Part shown: piece after piece, positions 53,930 to 62,929 of the stretch
Numbering within the stretch: position 1 is the stretch's first letter
Layout of the letters: each line of letters starts with the position of its first letter
Source of the DNA: Chryseobacterium panacisoli
Lineage (GTDB): Bacteria; Bacteroidota; Bacteroidia; Flavobacteriales; Weeksellaceae
Direction: 5' to 3'
Length of the DNA: 64,000 nucleotides
NCBI RefSeq assembly: GCF_008274625.1
Contig: NZ_VTRU01000005.1
Location: 286,582 to 350,581 of the forward strand
Translations under genes and position numbers: made by a program
Notes under the pieces: generated by a model
Told to the model about the DNA's origin: nothing
Database searches by the model: none
Seen by the model: the letters and a program-made list of their open reading frames with translations, nothing else

Positions 53930-55600
53930 ATGCATAATTTTATGTTTTTGCTGATTTTGCTCGGCATACTGAACCCATCTGTTATTCGTAATGAAGACCC
54001 GACACCTGTTTACAAAACAGGTGATGACATGGCTTGGGCATCTAAGGACTACAATGACAGGAATTGGTCACCAGAGAGAGCGAATACCTCTGATAAAATT
54101 TTCTGGTCACGAACTCATTTAGATCTGCGTAAGGTTGAAAATGAGGTATTACCGCTTGGTCTTCAGATTGAATCCTTTGGTTCTTTTGAAGTGTACTGGG
54201 ATGGAATATTGATTGGTAATAACGGTCAGATTCCACAAAATGGCAACCCGGAAATACCCGGCACTGAAAGCAGTTATTACAGAATTCCGGATCATTTGAT
54301 TTCACCTGGCCTTCACACCGTTGCCCTGCGCAGTTCACAATCATTACTTCCACACGTACAACGTGGTATTGGATATAAAGTTGATCCTTATAATTCCTTA
54401 TTGACAGAACCATTGGTTACAATGTCTTATATGAATCTCATGGCGGGAGCTTTTCTTATAGCAGCTGTATATTACTTTTTTCTTTATGTAAACAGCAAGC
54501 AAAAACAGTGGGATATACTGATCTTCGGTATCATCTGCTTTCTGTTTTTTTCCTTACTGATTATGGAATATCTGAAATTTCATGTTGTAATCCCTTACTC
54601 CCAGTTTTTCATACGACTTGAGATTATCGGATGGCTGACTTTTGCCAATGCATTATTGGTTCCACTGTATTTTATCATCCAGTTCAATTTTAAAAAAGGA
54701 ACATGGCTGATGGCTGCTCTGTTGATAGCTTTAATATTTCTTTACTGGTCCAATTACGGGCACTATGACCTGACTGCCAGGCTCTATAGTTTAGCTATGC
54801 TTATTGCTTCTTTCATTGTGGTTTTGAATGGTATCATTCAAAAGGAAAAAGGAGGATTTATAGCGATGCTCGCACTTTTAATGAGTGCTCTGGTCAATCG
54901 TTTTGTGTTTTATGATTTTGGGCTGTTCATCAGTTTCACTATAATTGTTTTAAACATGCTTTATCTGCATTCCATCCGTACAAGTGTCATGGAGGCAGAA
55001 CGACAGAATGCAATTTTACTTTCCTCAAGACTTCAGCTGGAGCTGCTCAAAAAGAATATTCAGCCTCACTTTTTAAGGAATACCCTGACTTCAATGATGG
55101 ACTGGGTAGAAGAATCTCCAAAAGAAGGAGCGCGTTTTATACAGGCACTGGCTGCAGAGTTTGATATTATGAACGAAATTTCTGAACAAACCCTGATTCC
55201 CATAACAACAGAATTGGAGCTTTGCCGTCAACACCTCTCGGTAATGAGTTTTCGTAAGGAAATTAATTATATATGGGAACAAAACGGAATAGATGAAACC
55301 CAGCTGGTACCTCCCGCTATCATTCATACATTGCTGGAAAATGGCATTACCCACAGTGAACCCTTACCGGGGAACACTGTTAAATTCATGCTTCGTTATT
55401 TTGTAACAAAAGAAGGCCATCATCAATATGTTTTTGAAACCATTGCAAAGAACCGGCATATTCTCACAGAACGTGCAGGAGGTAATGGACTTAAATATAT
55501 CCGGACACGTCTCACTGAAAGCTATGAGCAAAACTGGAGATTTGATTCGCATGCTACAGAAAACGGCTGGATATCTATCATTCAAATTTTAAAACCATGA
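53930..55600 (+). CDS. LytS-type histidine kinase, membrane sensor
   Basis: 556 residues from ATG (MHNFMFLLILLGIL); a TTG fifteen bases upstream is not needed. A periplasmic jelly-roll-like part (~20-160: 'GDDMAWASKDYNDRNWS...WDGILIGNNGQIP') is followed by several membrane helices (~170-350) and a His_kinase (LytS) core 'LLKKNIQPHFLRNTLTSMMDW', where His is the usual phospho-acceptor; most relatives have F or Y at the position of the Arg. The ATPase part is shortened ('LLENGITHSEPLPG', 'RAGGNGLKYIRTRL'). It overlaps the regulator gene by four bases. Confidence 0.82.
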   Translation: MHNFMFLLILLGILNPSVIRNEDPTPVYKTGDDMAWASKDYNDRNWSPERANTSDKIFWSRTHLDLRKVENEVLPLGLQIESFGSFEVYWDGILIGNNGQIPQNGNPEIPGTESSYYRIPDHLISPGLHTVALRSSQSLLPHVQRGIGYKVDPYNSLLTEPLVTMSYMNLMAGAFLIAAVYYFFLYVNSKQKQWDILIFGIICFLFFSLLIMEYLKFHVVIPYSQFFIRLEIIGWLTFANALLVPLYFIIQFNFKKGTWLMAALLIALIFLYWSNYGHYDLTARLYSLAMLIASFIVVLNGIIQKEKGGFIAMLALLMSALVNRFVFYDFGLFISFTIIVLNMLYLHSIRTSVMEAERQNAILLSSRLQLELLKKNIQPHFLRNTLTSMMDWVEESPKEGARFIQALAAEFDIMNEISEQTLIPITTELELCRQHLSVMSFRKEINYIWEQNGIDETQLVPPAIIHTLLENGITHSEPLPGNTVKFMLRYFVTKEGHHQYVFETIAKNRHILTERAGGNGLKYIRTRLTESYEQNWRFDSHATENGWISIIQILKP

Positions 55601-56295
55601 ATATACTGATCATAGAAGACGAAGCCAGAATCGCCCGTCGTTTACAGCGTATGACTGCCGAATTCTTTGGAAACAGATCTGTCCGAATCACCATCTGTGA
55701 TTCTCTTCAAAAAGGACTTGATCAAATTACCACCCAACTTCCGGATTTACTTCTTCTAGACCTGAATCTCAATGGTGATAATGGTTTTGAAGTATTGGAA
55801 CAGATGGTTGCTTCTTCTTTTCACACCGTTATCGTTTCAGCCAACACGGATAAAGCTATTACTGCTTTTGCATATGGTGTACTTGATTTCGTTCCCAAAC
55901 CTTTTGACAGAGAAAGATTTTTTCAGGCCCTGAACAGATTTATCAGCCCTGCAATAAAATCGGATGACGGGATGAAATACCTTGCGGTAAAGAAATCCGG
56001 ACAAATAAGGCTCGTCAGCATTGCTGAAATTATCTATATCAAAGGAGCAGGAATCTACACAGAGCTGCATCTTAAAAACGGGAAACAGGAATTGCATGAT
56101 AAATCACTTGAACTTTTGCAGCAGCTTCTTCCTGAAAGATTTGAACGGATTCATAAGTCTTATCTCGTCAATCTCCAAGAGGCAGAAAAAATACTGATTA
56201 ACCCTGGCTCAAGATATGGACTGCAGATTAAAACCGGTGAAATACTGCCCATAGGACGTTCAAAATATAAAGAGCTCAAAAATAAGGTGATCTGA
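55597..56295 (+). CDS. LytTR-family response regulator
   Basis: 232 residues. Receiver domain: 'NILIIEDEARIARRLQRM', phospho-acceptor Asp in 'LLLLDLNLNGDNG', Lys in 'DFVPKPFDRERF'. The C-terminal LytTR domain ('IYIKGAGIYTELHLKNGKQELHDKSLELLQQLLPERFERIHKSYLVNL') binds DNA. Start overlaps the kinase stop (ATGA), so they are coupled. The likely target is the divergent barrel gene and its own promoter. Confidence 0.88.
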   Translation: MNILIIEDEARIARRLQRMTAEFFGNRSVRITICDSLQKGLDQITTQLPDLLLLDLNLNGDNGFEVLEQMVASSFHTVIVSANTDKAITAFAYGVLDFVPKPFDRERFFQALNRFISPAIKSDDGMKYLAVKKSGQIRLVSIAEIIYIKGAGIYTELHLKNGKQELHDKSLELLQQLLPERFERIHKSYLVNLQEAEKILINPGSRYGLQIKTGEILPIGRSKYKELKNKVI

Positions 56296-56813
56296 TACAC
56301 CTTAACGTATTTTTCAGCTTTTTGACATAAAAAAGGAGACAAACTTTAATAACTGTCTTGATAATACATTTATATCTTAACAGATGCCAATTCTTATAAT
56401 AATTAAACAATTACATATACAATCCAAACAAATACAAGTAATATTCTTTAGCGGACTAAAAGAGTGTATGACGAATTCTTAATGATGATAAAATCCGATA
56501 AAAATAGAAATTTCAAACTTACGCTAAAATAAAAGATTTCATTCCTTTTAATCTCCCATAAATACAGTGATATTGCAATATTTATATACTAAATATCAAT
56601 TTTTCATGAGATTAATTAGGTTGTGTTAAATAAATTTTTAATTTAGTAGTACAAAACTAACATAAAACTTTAACCTTCAAGTTACTACTTATTACAATTT
56701 ATGAAAATTTTGTTCTTTTCAGGAATCGGAAAGTGATAACACTTTAATTCCAACTACCATCGTCATACATGATAGAAATAACTGTTATTCTATTGAAGAG
56801 CCAGCTGACAAAA
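56296..56813. other. Gene-free AT-rich region
   Basis: 518 bases. I see no ORF, RNA gene or clear hairpin; several short AT stretches only. It marks the left end of the accessory region. Confidence 0.5.
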
Positions 56814-57041
56814 TCAATCACAATATTTATCACACGCTCCGTTATTATGAAATACATTTAAACCTTCTATCTTCCCATTTGTAACATTATAAACAATCTC
56901 AACTGAAAATGACGATACTTTATACAGCACAAACTTTAGTTTTTCCTTATAAGTTTCACTGATCACAACTCCTTTAGCACTAACAAGTTCATACTGAGAT
57001 TCCTTTGATAAATTTTTAAAATCGTAATATGTGATGGACAT
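56814..57041 (-). CDS. Small hypothetical protein
   Basis: 75 residues: 'YYDFKNLSKESQYELVSAKGVVI...FVLYKVSSFSVEIVYNVTNGKIEGL...GACDKYCD'. The pattern of an N-terminal helix followed by four strands resembles a family of very small orphan proteins seen in Bacteroidota genomes, but I cannot name a function. The start lies after CCCCCT, which is an unusual ribosome-binding context. Codon use is AT rich. It stands alone between pseudogenes and an empty region. Confidence 0.55.
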   Translation of the reverse strand: MSITYYDFKNLSKESQYELVSAKGVVISETYKEKLKFVLYKVSSFSVEIVYNVTNGKIEGLNVFHNNGACDKYCD

Positions 57042-57135
57042 AGGGGGTTAATTTTTTAATTTTATATCTACTGGAGAATAAGAATTTTCTCTTTGCAGAC
57101 AAGACGTTAAGTTGGAAGTTAATATATTTTAATTA

Positions 57136-57282
57136 TTATTGACCCGACATTCGAATGAACCGAAATGTGAGATTAATCCTTTCTTTCATGGGAATAGTAA
57201 AATTAGCGATCCGATGTTCCTAATTTTCCTGAAGATCTCCTTTCATAATAAGTAAGGAACCATGAGATAATGGTAAATCCAC
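57136..57282 (-). pseudogene. AlkB-like oxygenase, C-terminal remnant (copy 1)
   Basis: Minus-strand translation reads 'LPLSHGSLLIMKGDLQEN-stop-EHRIANFTIPMKERINLTFRFIRM', the C-terminal end of an AlkB-type 2-oxoglutarate dioxygenase with a TAG where Trp is expected. No N-terminal part is present. The nucleotide sequence is clearly related to, but not the same as, the remnant at 62930-63312. Confidence 0.75.
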
Positions 57283-57346
57283 TTTTTATTGTAATTGGTC
57301 TTATTATTGGATACATTTTATACACCAATCACAAGAATATCCTTTT

Positions 57347-57525
57347 ATGAAAAACATCTTGTCGTAATAGGAGGAGGTTTTGCCGTTTAATTTCATCAAG
57401 TCCGTTGCCAAATCGAATGAATTTTACATCACCTTGGCTGACCGAAATAATTACCATTTCTTTCCTCCCTTAATTTTTCAGGTGACTACTGCATTCATTG
57501 TGCCTTCATACATTAATCGGCCTTA
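57347..57525 (+). pseudogene. NADH dehydrogenase-2-like flavoprotein, N-terminal remnant
   Basis: Plus-strand frames give 'HLVVIGGGFA' then, after a lost base, 'FNFIKSVAKSNEF', 'ADRNNYHFFPPLIFQVTTAFI', the N-terminal FAD fold of type II NADH dehydrogenase. An ATG at 57347 would start it, but an A appears to be missing from the run after the start, a second base is missing at 'GCCG', and a TAG follows. Only about 60 residues remain. Confidence 0.75.
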
Positions 57526-57595
57526 GAATAGTTCAGATTATTTATCACCAGTATTCATCTTTAAGAATGATCTTACAACAGTTATTTGTAGAATA

Positions 57596-57635
57596 AAAAG
57601 ATGAAATCCAAGCCGCAAATTGCTACTTGGATTTC
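57596..57635 (-). terminator. Terminator of the HTH gene pair
   Basis: GAAATCCAAG (57603-57612) / CTTGGATTTC (57626-57635) with a GCAAATTGC core; the minus strand continues into ATCTTTTTATT. Confidence 0.75.
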
Positions 57636-57699
57636 TAGTTTTATAAAACAAATCTAATGGTAATGATAAACCTGTTTGTAAAATTCTGAATCCCTTTAA

Positions 57700-58035
57700 T
57701 TAAAAATCAATCGGAAAATCTTTTCTCCATTTGGCAACTGTATTTCTGCTTAGCTTAAAGTGATTGGCTAGCTGAAAATTGTTTAGTTTATTGTTTTTCT
57801 GGTAATTCAAAATATCTCTTATCGTAGATTCATTATAAGCCCTGTGTTTTTGATTTCTAATAGATGTTTCTTTATCGGTATTTCCAAAAATAAGTTCATT
57901 AAGCTTAATAACATCTAAAACTGATAATTCCTTCTTTTCGAGAATAATTTTGCAACCTGGCTCCTTTTCAGGATAATGTTTTATAATGATATCAGTATAT
58001 ATCAGTTTGTAGTTTGGAAGTTCACTTTTTTTCAT
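57700..58035 (-). CDS. HTH protein, second gene of an overlapping pair
   Basis: 111 residues. A helical N-terminus ('LIYTDIIIKHYPEKEPGC') and a C-terminal helix-turn-helix ('NFQLANHFKLSRNTVAKWRKDF') similar to transposase- or IS3-OrfA-type HTH. No catalytic domain is present. Its start overlaps the stop of the upstream HTH gene by 14 bases. Pairs like this recur in the genus and are sometimes labelled as transposases, although a DDE domain is missing; a regulatory role is also possible. Confidence 0.6.
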   Translation of the reverse strand: MKKSELPNYKLIYTDIIIKHYPEKEPGCKIILEKKELSVLDVIKLNELIFGNTDKETSIRNQKHRAYNESTIRDILNYQKNNKLNNFQLANHFKLSRNTVAKWRKDFPIDF

Positions 58036-58438
58036 TGTTATATTTACTTATCCATTTGTATAAAGTAGTTTTAGGAATTCTATAGTATTCTATCACCTGT
58101 TCTTTGGTCTTAGAGCCATCGTTGATTTCAGTCAAAATAAAATTAATAATTTCTTTTGTATAGATATTCTTCCTGAATTGGGGCAGGGATGTATTTTTAT
58201 TTTTAATATTTCTATGCTCCGGAGAATACAAAATGAGATGCTGAGAATACAATCTGAAGAAATCGTACCCTAATAATTTGCACCATTTAAGGATATGATC
58301 AGAATTCATATTTTCCAATTGAAACATTTTTTCTATTTCTTCGTCATTAAGCTTGAAAAACTTGCAGATCCTTTCTATAGGTATATCTAATTCCTTGCAT
58401 CTGGCCTCAATAAACTCTCCGATATGTATATTTTTCAA
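58022..58438 (-). CDS. HTH protein, first gene of an overlapping pair
   Basis: 138 residues. 'EFIEARCKELDIPIERICKFFKLNDEEIEKMF' is an N-terminal HTH-like segment, followed by 'KLLGYDFFRLYSQHLILYSPEHRN' and 'LPQFRKNIYTKEIINFILTEI', and a C-terminal HTH 'TKEQVIEYYRIPKTTLYKWISKY' of the transposase-like class. No nuclease domain is seen. It is translated ahead of the smaller HTH gene and coupled to it. Together they follow the three secreted paralogues on the same strand. Confidence 0.62.
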   Translation of the reverse strand: MKNIHIGEFIEARCKELDIPIERICKFFKLNDEEIEKMFQLENMNSDHILKWCKLLGYDFFRLYSQHLILYSPEHRNIKNKNTSLPQFRKNIYTKEIINFILTEINDGSKTKEQVIEYYRIPKTTLYKWISKYNNEKK

Positions 58439-58500
58439 AATAATTTTTATTTTCAGTATTTTACTTATTGAATTTTAACTGCTCAACATCTATATATTTA

Positions 58501-59355
58501 TTATTGGATGGGTATTGCATAAAAGTATCTTTCCCAATTTCCATTTCCAAAAAGATTTATCCAATATCCCGCAGTGCTGGTTCCGTTAATATTAATTTGA
58601 GAAGGACCTGCCGGTGCCGTTTCTAATTCCTGGTTTGCCCATAAATAATATGTTTTGTTGCCACCATTCACATTGTTCACCGCAATTGAACCAATTACCA
58701 TTGTCCTGTTCATTCCTCTTCCTATAGAACCTCCAGAACCTCTTTGCCCTGTATATGCAGAAATATAATCTGCTGTAATTGTTCCTGCTCCTGCATTAGA
58801 ATCAGATAAAAATGCCGTGCACCATAATTGCGCATCGGTAGTGTTAATTCTGTCGTTTTGACCCATTGAGGCTATCGAACCAAAAGAGATTAACCATTTT
58901 CCGGGAGGTAAATTGATATATCCTCCTGTATACATAGAAATATTAGGGGGATTTCCTGTTCCATAGGAAGAAAAACTTACCAAAGAGGTTGGTAAATTGC
59001 CAGAAATTGCTTTTAAAGCAGGGTAAACCCAAGAAGAGTTCCCGTTAGTGTCAGAAGTAAGAACTTTACCTGCTCCCTGAGTTCCGTCTTCCAATCTGAA
59101 TGCAGGGCTAACTAGGTTTTTGACATGCAAACTAGCTGTGGGTAGGCTTTGTCCAATTCCTACATTACCATTATTCAATATAGTTACCATTTCTTTTGCT
59201 GCTGCATTATTGATTTCCATGGCTTTGGTTGAGCTGGTATTACCTTTGCTCACCAGATCTAATGTTGCTGATGGATTATTAGTATTAATACCCACTTGAG
59301 AGTATACAAAACCTGTTAACAGCAATGTTATACTAAGAATTAATTTTTTGTTCAT
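58501..59355 (-). CDS. Secreted 'GINT/VGIG' family protein, copy 3
   Basis: 284 residues. Signal peptide MNKKLILSITLLLTGFVYSQ, then 'VGINTNNPSATLDLVSKGNT', 'STKAMEINNAAAKEMVTILNNGNVGIG' and 'PTASLHVKNL', motifs typical for fibre- or adhesin-type proteins. The C-terminal half differs from its two neighbours ('YINLPPGKWLISFGSIASMGQNDR') and looks like a compact jelly roll. There is no sorting domain. It is last of three tandem copies; the gap to the next copy is only 10 bases. Function unknown. Confidence 0.62.
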   Translation of the reverse strand: MNKKLILSITLLLTGFVYSQVGINTNNPSATLDLVSKGNTSSTKAMEINNAAAKEMVTILNNGNVGIGQSLPTASLHVKNLVSPAFRLEDGTQGAGKVLTSDTNGNSSWVYPALKAISGNLPTSLVSFSSYGTGNPPNISMYTGGYINLPPGKWLISFGSIASMGQNDRINTTDAQLWCTAFLSDSNAGAGTITADYISAYTGQRGSGGSIGRGMNRTMVIGSIAVNNVNGGNKTYYLWANQELETAPAGPSQININGTSTAGYWINLFGNGNWERYFYAIPIQ

Positions 59356-59365
59356 GTGTTTTTAT

Positions 59366-60208
59366 TTATTGCAAAGATGTTGCTATTACGTCAAATCGAT
59401 CATATGGTGAACCTCCAAAAGTGGCTCTAATGCCTTGATCATTATCAAATGCATATACATATCCTTTCAGTTCAACAGAATAGGTTCCCGGAGACAAGGT
59501 AATTGTACAATTTCCTCTTGGATAGAAAAATTCTTTTGTATAATTAGCTGATGAATTCATAAATGACATCGCATCCGTATGTATCACACCATTTAATGTA
59601 AAAGTGCTGCCCGCAGGCAGAGTTTGCCATGTTAAACGGGCCCCAATTTGTTTGGAAGCTCCATCAGTTAAACTATTTCCGGATACATTGATAATATTTC
59701 CTACACCTAATTGATAAGAAAAAGTAACCAACGAGGTCTGAGAAATAGTAAAGCTTCTAGCAAACAGATTATTTGTATAACTTGGAATACCGTTTATAGA
59801 AGATAAAGTCTGAGTCGCAGATATCGCATCCGTACCATTTGCTCCGGCAAGAGCCTGTGGTAATAATAGAATGGTAGATCTTGTTGTTACATTTCCTGAG
59901 ATATCGGTGGTCATTACTTTCATACTCTCACTGTTGGTGTCTATACCAGACATGCGTATACTTCCTGAAGTGTGTAGTTTTGTTACCGGGTTCTGAACAT
60001 TAATACCTATATTACCGTTATTAAGGATAGTAACCATTTCTTTGGAGTTTGAGTTGTTGACTTTGAAAGCTTTGGTTGTGTCCGTGTTTCCGGAACTCAC
60101 TATATCCAGCATTGCAGAAGGGTTAGTTGTATTAATTCCTGCCTGAGAGTAGAAGATACTGCTATTCATCAAACAAATGATGAATAAGCACCAGTTAAAA
60201 TTGCTCAT
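59366..60208 (-). CDS. Secreted 'GINT/VGIG' family protein, copy 2
   Basis: 280 residues. Signal peptide ends near 'FYSQ'. The N-terminal 95 residues ('AGINTTNPSAMLDIVSSGNT', 'AFKVNNSNSKEMVTILNNGNIGI', 'LHTSGSIRMSGID') and the C-terminal half ('LTWQTLPAGSTFTLNGVI', 'TYSVELKGYVYAFDNDQGIRATFG') match copy 1 closely, so these two are recent duplicates. A few bases separate it from both neighbours. No known enzyme or sorting motif. Confidence 0.62.
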   Translation of the reverse strand: MSNFNWCLFIICLMNSSIFYSQAGINTTNPSAMLDIVSSGNTDTTKAFKVNNSNSKEMVTILNNGNIGINVQNPVTKLHTSGSIRMSGIDTNSESMKVMTTDISGNVTTRSTILLLPQALAGANGTDAISATQTLSSINGIPSYTNNLFARSFTISQTSLVTFSYQLGVGNIINVSGNSLTDGASKQIGARLTWQTLPAGSTFTLNGVIHTDAMSFMNSSANYTKEFFYPRGNCTITLSPGTYSVELKGYVYAFDNDQGIRATFGGSPYDRFDVIATSLQ

Positions 60209-60231
60209 AATTTTATTTAATGAATGTTAGA

Positions 60232-61071
60232 TTATTGCACCGCGGTTGCCGTAATGTCAAGCCTGTCGTAGCTGTTGCTCCCAAAAGTAGCACGAATCCC
60301 CTGTGTATTATCAAAGGCATTTACTAGTCCCTGTAATTCAACAGAATAGTTTCCCGGCGTTAAAATTATTGAACAGCTGTTTGATGGGTAGAAAGTACCG
60401 CTTACATAAGTATCTGCGGTATTTGAGAATGGTATTGCGCTCATGCAAATAACCCCATTTAATGAAAAACTGCTTCCTGATGGTAGTGTTTTCCATATTA
60501 ATCTTGCTCCCACCTGCTTAGTAGATCCATCATTAAAAACGCTACTTCCTGATGCAGTCGAAAGGCTCAAAGCACCTAAGCTATAAGAAAAAGAAACAAT
60601 GGAGGATTGTGAAATTGTAAAAGTCTTAACAAGAAGTGCATTCGTATAAGTTGTAACATTATTAATCGAAGATATGGTCTGGGCTGTAAGAATGGCATCT
60701 TGACCATTTACCCCTAAAATTACCTGAGGAAGCAAAGTGCTAGTTGACCTTGTAGTAATATTTCCTGCAGTATCTGCAGTCATTACTTTTGTATTGTTGA
60801 GATTAGTTCCCAGTCCTTCCATCCGCACAGTACCTGTAGTGTGTAATTGAGCAGATGGATTTGCAATACCAATACCTACATTACCATTGTCAACAACTGT
60901 AAACATTTCTAATGCACTTGAATTATTAACCTCTAATGCTTTTGTTGCGTAAGTGTTTCCTTTGCTTACAACATCTAAAGTTGCACTAGGAGTATCGGTA
61001 TTAATACCTATTTGTGAAAACATAAAAATACTGCAGGCCACGAAACTAAGCGATGCTATTTTTTTCTCCAT
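60232..61071 (-). CDS. Secreted 'GINT/VGIG' family protein, copy 1
   Basis: 279 residues. Signal peptide MEKKIASLSFVACSIFMFSQ, then 'IGINTDTPSATLDVVSKGNT', 'ALEVNNSSALEMFTVVDNGNVGIG', 'QLHTTGTVRMEGLG' and a C-terminal barrel-like part ending 'NYSVELQGLVNAFDNTQGIRATFGSNSYDRLDITATAVQ'. It is the first of the tandem set and begins 135 bases after the TPR regulator gene on the same strand; the promoter is probably in that gap. Likely surface exposed; role unknown. Confidence 0.62.
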   Translation of the reverse strand: MEKKIASLSFVACSIFMFSQIGINTDTPSATLDVVSKGNTYATKALEVNNSSALEMFTVVDNGNVGIGIANPSAQLHTTGTVRMEGLGTNLNNTKVMTADTAGNITTRSTSTLLPQVILGVNGQDAILTAQTISSINNVTTYTNALLVKTFTISQSSIVSFSYSLGALSLSTASGSSVFNDGSTKQVGARLIWKTLPSGSSFSLNGVICMSAIPFSNTADTYVSGTFYPSNSCSIILTPGNYSVELQGLVNAFDNTQGIRATFGSNSYDRLDITATAVQ

Positions 61072-61205
61072 AATAATGTTTGTTTTTTATTTTGGAGACA
61101 AAACTATTATATTGGAATAAAGAACTAGTAAAAAGCTAACTTACATTTTATTACAAGATATTACAAGTCTATTCAAAGTCATGTAATTTTATGATTTTAA
61201 GTGGT

Positions 61206-62693
61206 TTACATTTTCATCAACCAAGTATAAATGTTCTCGGAATTTTTAATATTCAGTTTCTTTCTTATTCTGGATTTTCTGGTTTCTACAGAACCTATTG
61301 AAGATTTTTTGAATGTTGCAATCTGTTTAGTATCAAAATTTAACTTCATTAAGGCACAATATTCTAAATCTGAAGGGGTAAGTTGAGGGGATACTTCAAG
61401 TAATTTCTGATTAAATGTTGGAAATAGTTCCGAAAATGTTAGATAAAAAGTATGATTGTTATTTTTAGCCAGTTCTATAACGTAATTTAAATCCTGTGGA
61501 TGAGCTTTATTATTTTGTTTTATTTCGGGAGGATTGATTGTCATCGTATCTGGATTATCAGCAACCTTATATTTATTTCTTTCAAAAAATAGATTTTTGA
61601 TGTTTTTTCTTTTTTTAATAAAAATAATTAATAAAGCTAGTATAATCAATCCTAAACCTATGATAAAGTAAGTTGTACTTTTGTAAGTATTCATTGCCTC
61701 TTTTTCTGATTTACCTACCTTTTCTACGAGACTGCTTTTCATAAAAGATAAGCTATCACTGATTTTTTTAGCCTTATCAAGATAATCGGCCTCATTTTTA
61801 TAATCTCGAAGTCTTTTATAAGATTCTGCAATTCCGGAATAGCTTTCAATTAATTCTGCAGGTAGTATTTTGTATTCTTGTGAAAAAGCTATTGATTTAT
61901 TAAAAAATTCAATCGCTTTTTTATAGTTTCTTTTTTTGTTTTCAATATTTCCTTTTAAGATATAGAAAGAAATATATTCAGGGCTTTTTTTAACATCTTT
62001 GGTTAATTCAACAAACCTGTCCAAATATTTTTCTGCTTCGGGAATTTTATTCTGATAGTAAAATACTTTTGCCAGATTTTTAACATTTCTTGCAATATAT
62101 ATATTCCTTCTAGGAAAATGTTGGCTTATTTTTTTAGTTTCTTCATAAGCTTTATAAAAATAGATTTGAACAGAATTGTATTTGTTTTTCAATATATTTT
62201 CTTGTTCTATATTTTCGGCTATTTTCCTGTAAGCATTTGATTTTACAATGTATCTACTGTCATTTTCTTTTATTTTATCCGCAATAAATAATGCTTTGCG
62301 TGAATTTTTATCGGCTTTTTTATAATATCCTATTTTAGTATAGACAGTACTTTGCAATCTAAGAAAATCCGACCAAATTACATAGTTTTCGTTTTTTTCT
62401 GCCAGTATAAGACCTTCGGAGATTTTATTCAAACTCTCTTTATAATTTTGTTCATTGATATAAATCTCAGACATTTTTACAAGAGACCTCAATTCACCTT
62501 CTTCGTAATTGATACTTTTAGATTGGTAATAAATTTCTGTACATAAACGAAGCATTTCTTTCGTTCCCTTATTAGAATATGCATCCTTGTCTTTGGTTAC
62601 TACCCACAAGCTATCAATAGATCGTTGATCAATTTTTTGCCCATTGAGAAGACTAAAAAAGAGAGTGAGAATACAGAAAATATTGTTTTTCAT
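61206..62693 (-). CDS. TPR-repeat membrane-linked HTH regulator (paralogue C)
   Basis: 495 residues. Signal peptide (MKNNIFCILTLFFSLLNGQ), TPR helices (~25-310), a membrane helix ('TYFIIGLGLIILALLIIFIKK', ~345-365) and a C-terminal HTH ('LEYCALMKLNFDTKQIATFKKSSIGSVETRKSRIRKKLNIKNSENIYTWLM'). It has the same plan as the two regulators at 41.8-44.9 kb but a more divergent HTH. It lies directly upstream of the three secreted paralogues on the same strand and is the best candidate for their regulator. Confidence 0.75.
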   Translation of the reverse strand: MKNNIFCILTLFFSLLNGQKIDQRSIDSLWVVTKDKDAYSNKGTKEMLRLCTEIYYQSKSINYEEGELRSLVKMSEIYINEQNYKESLNKISEGLILAEKNENYVIWSDFLRLQSTVYTKIGYYKKADKNSRKALFIADKIKENDSRYIVKSNAYRKIAENIEQENILKNKYNSVQIYFYKAYEETKKISQHFPRRNIYIARNVKNLAKVFYYQNKIPEAEKYLDRFVELTKDVKKSPEYISFYILKGNIENKKRNYKKAIEFFNKSIAFSQEYKILPAELIESYSGIAESYKRLRDYKNEADYLDKAKKISDSLSFMKSSLVEKVGKSEKEAMNTYKSTTYFIIGLGLIILALLIIFIKKRKNIKNLFFERNKYKVADNPDTMTINPPEIKQNNKAHPQDLNYVIELAKNNNHTFYLTFSELFPTFNQKLLEVSPQLTPSDLEYCALMKLNFDTKQIATFKKSSIGSVETRKSRIRKKLNIKNSENIYTWLMKM

Positions 62694-62929
62694 CAGACAT
62701 GTTCATTAATTATAACAAAATTACATTTTTATAAAATAATTCTCTTTATTTACATAGTGTAGATTTATAAAGAGGATATCTATTACTTCTTTTAGTTAAT
62801 TTACATCTAAAATAGCATTTCATTGAATATGCTAAAATTTAATTACCAATAGAGGCTATGGCTAGTGTTTGAAGTTATTAATCATATACTAATATATAAA
62901 TAACTCGAATCAATTGAGACTTTGTTCTA

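Noticed and set aside
57270..57350. 26-residue hydrophobic ORF ending in ATGA before the ndh remnant
   Set aside because: Too short, crosses a pseudogene border, and no homologue is recognised; chance is likely.
58022..58438. Complete insertion sequence
   Set aside because: No catalytic transposase domain and no terminal inverted repeats were seen around the HTH pair.
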